DNA of 64,000 bases from Diabrotica undecimpunctata (Eukaryota; Arthropoda; Insecta; Coleoptera; Chrysomelidae). The position numbers and the translations under genes are program-made. Below the pieces are notes generated by a model that was not told the DNA's origin, searched no databases, and was given only the letters and a program-made list of their open reading frames with translations. The first letter of the stretch is position 1, and every line of letters begins with the position of its first letter. The stretch is from contig NC_092809.1 in the NCBI RefSeq assembly GCF_040954645.1, positions 82,028,889 to 82,092,888 of the forward strand, read 5' to 3'. Positions 58,764 through 64,000 of the stretch are shown one piece after another.

Positions 58764-59184
58764 AATTGTTATGATGTATTGTTTGTTTGTGAATGATGAG
58801 CAATGAGTGTTATTTAATAATATAGGGTTTTTATCGCGGTTCTCAAAGAATTAGTTTGTAAGTACTTTTTTAAATTATATTTATTATATCTATTATGAAA
58901 CATATATATCTAACCTAGCCAATATAAATTTAAAATAAACTATCTTTAAATTAAAATTCTTATGAAACTAATTAAATTCTATAGACAATGTAAAATTTAA
59001 ACAAACTATCTTCAAAATTGAAATTGTTATGACACTAACTAAATTATATTAACAAAATTTTGTACCTTTCTGTCACTGAATGCCTAAATGAACTGTTTTC
59101 CACTGTATAGATTATAATCACCACTCAAATGTCTTCTTCTCAGCTTCGGTTATCCTTGTTTTTGTGAAATTACTTTTTCCAATT

Positions 59185-61600
59185 TTCCAATTGAAAACAG
59201 GATGAAGATAATGAGTACCCATTTTAGGAGAAAAAATATATATAAAGGAACGTGGAAAATTCCGGGGTCAAATGGAACTAATCAAATAGACCACATCTTA
59301 ATACAAGAGAAGTTTGCGAATTTAATAACAAATGTGAAAACGTGCAGAGGGGCTGACGTAGACTCAGATCATTTTTTTGGTTAGAATTAATATGAGAGAA
59401 GCAATAATTAAAAGGCATAAACGGAAAAAGAAAGTGCAACGTAAATTTAACTTTGAAAAACTGCGAAAATTTGAGGTAAAGCAGGACTATCAAAAGGATA
59501 TACAAGAAACCTACGCTAAACAAGATAGTACTACTGTGAGTAACATACAACAAAAGTTCTTGAAAATGACAAACACTATAAAGGAAGCTATGTCGAAGAA
59601 CATACCAAGAGCAAAAAGATTTAGAAAAAACCACTGGTTCAATGACGAATGCAGAACAGAGTTAAAAAAAAGATCAGATTTGACATTAAAAAGTTTACGT
59701 TCGCAAAATCAAGACGACCTACAAAGGTATGCCGTACAACGAAAAAAAGTAAAGAGAATCCTAAGGGAGCGGAAACGAAAGTATATGGAGAATAAAATTA
59801 AGCGCATTGAAGAAAATTACAAGAAAAATGAAATAAAAAATTTTTATAAAGAAGTAAAATACATTAAAACTGGGTACCAGGGAAGAACGATGAATGTAAA
59901 AGATAAGCAAGGAAACCTGATAGTGGATGAAGACCAAATATGTGAAAGGTGGAAAGAATATTTCGAAGAGATACTAAATGACGAAGTGACTACTGAAGAA
60001 AATTGTTATGTTCCTAGACCTCAAATAGTAATAGAAGAAATACCAAAGCCCACAAGAGAAGAAATTGAAGAAATAATAAAAGATATGAAAAACCAAAAAA
60101 GTCCCGGGGAGAGCGGCATTGTGGCAGAGAACATAAAATATGGAGGAGAGGTCTTAATAAACAAACTTGGTGAGCTAATACTAGAAGTATGGGATGCCGA
60201 AGAAATGCCTCAAGAATGGAATAAGTCGATTATAATTCCTATACACAAAAAGGGAGATAGAACTGAATGCACAAACTATAGAGGAATATCCTTATTAGAA
60301 GTAATGTATAAAGTACTCGCCATACTAATTAAAAAACGATTAGAAATATATATAGAGAAGAATCTAGGAGAATACCAGGGAGGATTTCGGAAAGGAAGAT
60401 CAACAACCGATCAAATTTTTATGCTAAAACAAATCCTGACCAATTGCTATGAATACAACATTTCAGCACAAGTACTTTTTATTGATTACAAAGCTGCCTA
60501 CGATACAATAAACAGAAACAAGTTAATAGAAACACTAAAAGAATTCCAAGTGCCAGAAAAAATAATAAGATTGGTAAAAATGACAATTAGACAAACCATT
60601 TGTGCTGTGAGATGCAACGGTACAGTCTCAGAAGAATTCGAAGTGAAAAAAGGTGTTCGCCAAGGAGACCCGTTATCTACATTGCTATTCAATATAGTTC
60701 TAGAAAAAATTGTAAGGATTAGTGGGATAAATAGGTCCGGTACTATTTTATACAAGGAGCACCAATGCTTAGCATACGCTGATGATGTGGTTCTCATTGC
60801 AAGAAATGGAAAAGAACTATCAAATATAACAAAAAGACTGATTCGGGAAAGCTCTAAAATGGGACTGAAAGTTAATATTAATAAATCGAAGTACATGGAG
60901 ATCTCGAGCAAAAAAGGAATAAGCACCAGGGGATCCTTTAAATTGGAGGTGGAGAATGGATCAGTTGTAGAATTCGAGAAGGTGGATGAATATATGTACT
61001 TAGGTACTCTTATTGATCAGACATGTAAAGAAGAAACTGAAATCAACCTGAGACTGACCAAGAGCAACAGGTGTGCTGGAGCCATGAGCAAAATAATTAA
61101 GGCCAAAGATATATCTCGTAATACAAAAGTAAGAGTATACAAAACTATAATTAGACCCACAATGCTATACGCTGCCTAGACATGGACTATGAACAAAACC
61201 GTACAGAACACATTGGAAGCATGGGAAAGAAAGATACTTCGCAGAATATTTGGTGGAAAAGTAGTAGAAGGAGAATGGAGAAGACGAACTAATGCAGAAG
61301 TGTATCAGTTGTATGCTAACCCTACAATAACAAATGTGGTGAAAAACGTAGACTAGAATGGCTCGGCCATCTAGAAAGAATGCAAGGTAATAGACTAGTC
61401 AAGAATATTGCTTGGAGAGTACCTGAGGGCAAAAAAAAGAGAGGAAGACCAAGAAAGAAATGGAGAGATGCAGTGATGGAAGATGTCAGAGAGATGGGAA
61501 TCAGAGATTGGAAGCTGTTAGCTAAGAATAGAAAACGATGGAAATTATCCATCCAGCAATGGGCCTAAAAGGCCTGTTAACGCTGTACATACATACATAC
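59185..61600 (+). mobile_element. CFDP2/RTE-like LINE inserted in the 5' LTR
   Basis: Flanked by TTTTTCCAATT (59174-59184 and 61601-61611). It ends in a (TACA)n tail (TGTACATACATACATAC), and starts inside ORF2 at the endonuclease C-terminus, so it is 5'-truncated. It is the freshest LINE of the window, with an almost complete RT frame. Confidence 0.93.
59202..61568 (+). pseudogene. LINE ORF2: endonuclease end, RT and C-terminal tail
   Basis: The endonuclease end (GSNGTNQIDHILIQEKF, CRGADVDSDHFF) sits in the frame at 59202-59384. After a one-base shift a 600-codon frame starts at 59377. It has a basic linker (HWFNDECRTELKKRSDLTLK), RT motifs SIIIPIHKKGDRTECTNYRG, GEYQGGFRKGRSTTDQIFML, FIDYKAAYDTINR, GVRQGDPLSTLLFN and catalytic CLAYADDVVLIA (near 60770), then YMYLGTLIDQTCKEETEINL. 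A TAG at 61177-61179 interrupts; the same frame goes on with TWTMNKTVQNTLEAWERKIL. After another shift near 61350 comes the tail RVPEGKKKRGRPRKKWRDAV ending at 61568. The RT looks otherwise conserved. Confidence 0.92.
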
Positions 61601-62583
61601 TTTTTCCAATTATCAGCTTCCACCAATTTAAGATATTTTTCTTCACAGCATTTATAAACCACCAAGCAAACCAGCAAACAGCATTTATTTTTATTCTTCT
61701 TTTCAATATATCAATATCCAATCACCAAAAATATTATTTAATTTTAATATTCAATTAATACTTCTTCCATTATCATCATTTATACATAACATAATTTTTA
61801 ATCTTCAATAATATTTTCTTTATACTGTTTCTTAATCTTGATTTAACTCACTATATTGAACAATTGTAACTGATTGACTGCCTCTAACTAATTTTCATCC
61901 TAAAACTGGCCATCATAGTAACTGTAACTCATAACTGATTGACTAACTGAATGGACTGGACTTACTAAACTGCTCTCTTGAATCCAAATCACGGGTATTT
62001 ATATCTTTTTAATCTTCCAGAACCATCTGGTAAGAAATCATGTTCGATTTATTCCATTAAACACATGGCTGAATTTTCTGGAAACAGTAAATGTTCGATC
62101 CACAGACATAACCATTATTCTCGAATGTTCGACCGTAAACAAAGGTCAAATTCTGCATTCTGGAGAATTCGTTAATTTTCTATTGATAATTTTGTTGACA
62201 TTTAGGCTTTTCAGATCAGAATAAACACTTAAATCAGTAAATATATATATATTAAACATTTTAAACTAACATTATTATTATAACCCCACTTTATATTCCT
62301 AATTATTTAAAATGTCACTTGGAGAGTATGTATATCTGTCTGTCACTCACATGTATAGTTGGTTGTCTAGTCACATGGCTCACTTAAATATATCTACCAC
62401 ATTATAATTACTAAAATACAACTTTTTACAATTATTATATGCTAATTTCTTAAAAATGCCCTCACATAAATATATTTTTATAAAATTCTCTAGTATATAA
62501 CTTATTAAAATAACCAAATTTAATATCTAATATTATCTAATGTGTAACTTATAAATTAATTTCTATAAACACCAATCATATCA

Positions 62584-63350
62584 ATATATATATTATAAGT
62601 GGCGGAAAAATATAGAGCTAAACTGCTGTGTTAGAAATAACTAATAAAAATGTCAAATGGGACTGAACTGCAAATTGATCACAAAATAAATTTTAATGAA
62701 TCTAAAATGTATTATGCAATTACTTTTAGATGCAGATATAAAACAGGAATTAAAATTACGAAATTGAGCTGTGCAATATAGGTGTATATTTATTAAATAT
62801 TTTACATGATATTCTGTGAACAGTTTCACAGCAAATATAAGACAGTCAGGTTTATTTTTCATAATTTGTAAAAATTTCTATCTTCTGTTTTCGGTGTTTT
62901 ATTTCAGTTGACATTACTTGTTGAATTAAACTAAAATTATATACTTACAAATGCCATCTTTCTATTAAAATATAAGTAATCATTATGTAGTTTATACTCT
63001 TTCCTAATCAAGACGTTTCTGATCGTGCTCCTTCTAGTTTTACCCAACATCCAACGTAAAATTTTTGTTTTAGCTACCTCCATTTTATTTTCTTCTCTAC
63101 ATCAAAGTATACATCAAATTATAATTCATATAATATCATACTCAAGAGCATCCAGTTGTAAATTTTTATACATAAATGTTCATAAACATAAAAGTTATAG
63201 CGAAAATTAAAATTTTAAATTCGTTCTTTAACACCCTGTATCTTTCTTAATATTAATAATCAACATTTTATTAGAGCAAGTTGCCTTAAATCGTAACATT
63301 TACAAGTGTAATCTACTGTTCCTTTTTGTACAATTACTTAAGGACCACCC
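62584..63350. other. Intergenic sequence
   Basis: A short TA stretch right after the LTR, then A+T-rich sequence with no supported gene or inverted repeat. Small ORFs on both strands show no domain. Confidence 0.55.
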
Positions 63351-63567
<217 letters not shown>

Positions 63568-63730
63568 TTGAACGAATTTAAAACGGAACATACAATTTAA
63601 TATATGTCTGTTTGAACTGCATTTGAAATAGTGGACCAATATAAAACTTGGACAAAAATAAATCCATACCCGGTGATAGACATTGTATAAAATATCGTTC
63701 AACTATCTGTCTCCTTTAAAGGAAAGAGGA

Positions 63731-64000
63731 GCTTGCCTAATAGTCGGAGAGATAGAGCCGAAATTTTGAACTGATCACATTACAATATATTCATTGTAAC
63801 TGGGCTAAGACTTTGCCTTACAGGCGGACGCCCCTCGTGGTACAGGGGGTGGCTATACAGGGATGAAGTTGTAATTTTTTTCGGAAAAATTAACGATCGA
63901 TAATATGGCTGAAAATTTGCCCAGAGTAAGATCTTAGTATAACTAGACGAAATCCCAAAGGGCGGACGCGAGAGTGGATACATAAGGGGTGGCGAACAGG
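63731..64000. repeat. G+C-richer tandem repeat, at the window edge
   Basis: Two diverged units of roughly 130-150 bp each contain AAATTT.., GGCGGACGC and TACANNNGGGGTGGC (63815-63860 and 63960-64000). The array likely continues beyond the window. It stands out for composition from the A+T-rich surroundings. Confidence 0.6.

Larger units (their letters stand above)
51118..62583 (-). mobile_element. Second Ty3/Gypsy retrotransposon, with MITE and LINE in its LTRs
   Basis: Direct LTRs TGTTATGATG...CATATCA bracket minus-strand gag and pol. Gag is coiled-coil and Asn-rich, pol has the protease, RT, RNase H and integrase order; no envelope is seen. Both outer flanks are TA-rich (target duplication unreadable). 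The LTRs are nearly identical once the MITE (in the left) and the LINE (in the right) are removed, so insertion was recent and those two came later. A few frameshifts and stops affect gag, protease and integrase. Confidence 0.93.
58767..62583 (-). repeat. 5' LTR (right) split by a LINE
   Basis: Pieces 58767-59184 and 61601-62583 match the left LTR. Between them is a LINE with an 11-bp target duplication. The LTR itself is about 1.39 kb. Confidence 0.93.

Overview
This window is a stretch of insect nuclear genome, plausibly from a beetle; that is inferred from the transposon families, the intron style and the SMRTER-type corepressor, and no species can be named. It is A+T-rich, littered with long (TA)n microsatellites, and almost entirely made of transposable elements (TEs). 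Only one convincing host gene is visible: the large terminal coding exon (31607-34761, +) of a SMRTER/N-CoR-family nuclear-receptor corepressor. It carries a Cys-rich block, a SANT-like domain, GSI repeats, corepressor-box-like helices, a polyglutamine tract and the conserved acidic C-terminus. The earlier exons are not recognised and are probably outside the window.

Left part (1-20 kb). It holds LINE fragments, a foldback MITE (1194-1603), and a decayed Ty3/Gypsy element (3373-8861, +). That Gypsy element has a SAP-like, heptad-repeat Gag and, after its integrase, a C-terminal extension that reads as a macro domain of the OARD1/TARG1 ADP-ribose hydrolase type followed by a CCCH zinc finger. 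I consider this the most unusual feature of the window. Further on are pieces of LINEs, an IS630/mariner-like transposase, a Penelope-like RT, a related repeat array and a candidate LTR.

Middle (20-31.6 kb). Two hAT copies lie back to back in opposite orientations. The second (20997-26678) holds a CR1-like LINE, a second short LINE piece and a TTAA-flanked MITE. Both LINEs have recognisable target duplications. Next come (TA)n tracts, a GIY-YIG endonuclease of a Penelope-like element, a Gypsy pol relic and the upstream intron of the corepressor exon.

Right part (35.6-64 kb), just 3' of the host gene. A three-level nest sits inside a (TA)n tract: a DNA transposon of uncertain superfamily (35647-51035) holds a piggyBac (36635-49702, TTAA duplication), which holds a young Gypsy element (38227-48766, minus, ACCA duplication). 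At the far side of the same (TA)n tract is a second young Gypsy element (51118-62583, minus). Its 3' LTR holds a palindromic MITE and its 5' LTR holds a 5'-truncated LINE. The window ends in a G+C-richer tandem repeat.

All TE proteins here are broken by stops, frameshifts, deletions or insertions. The breaks are described but no repaired sequence is given.
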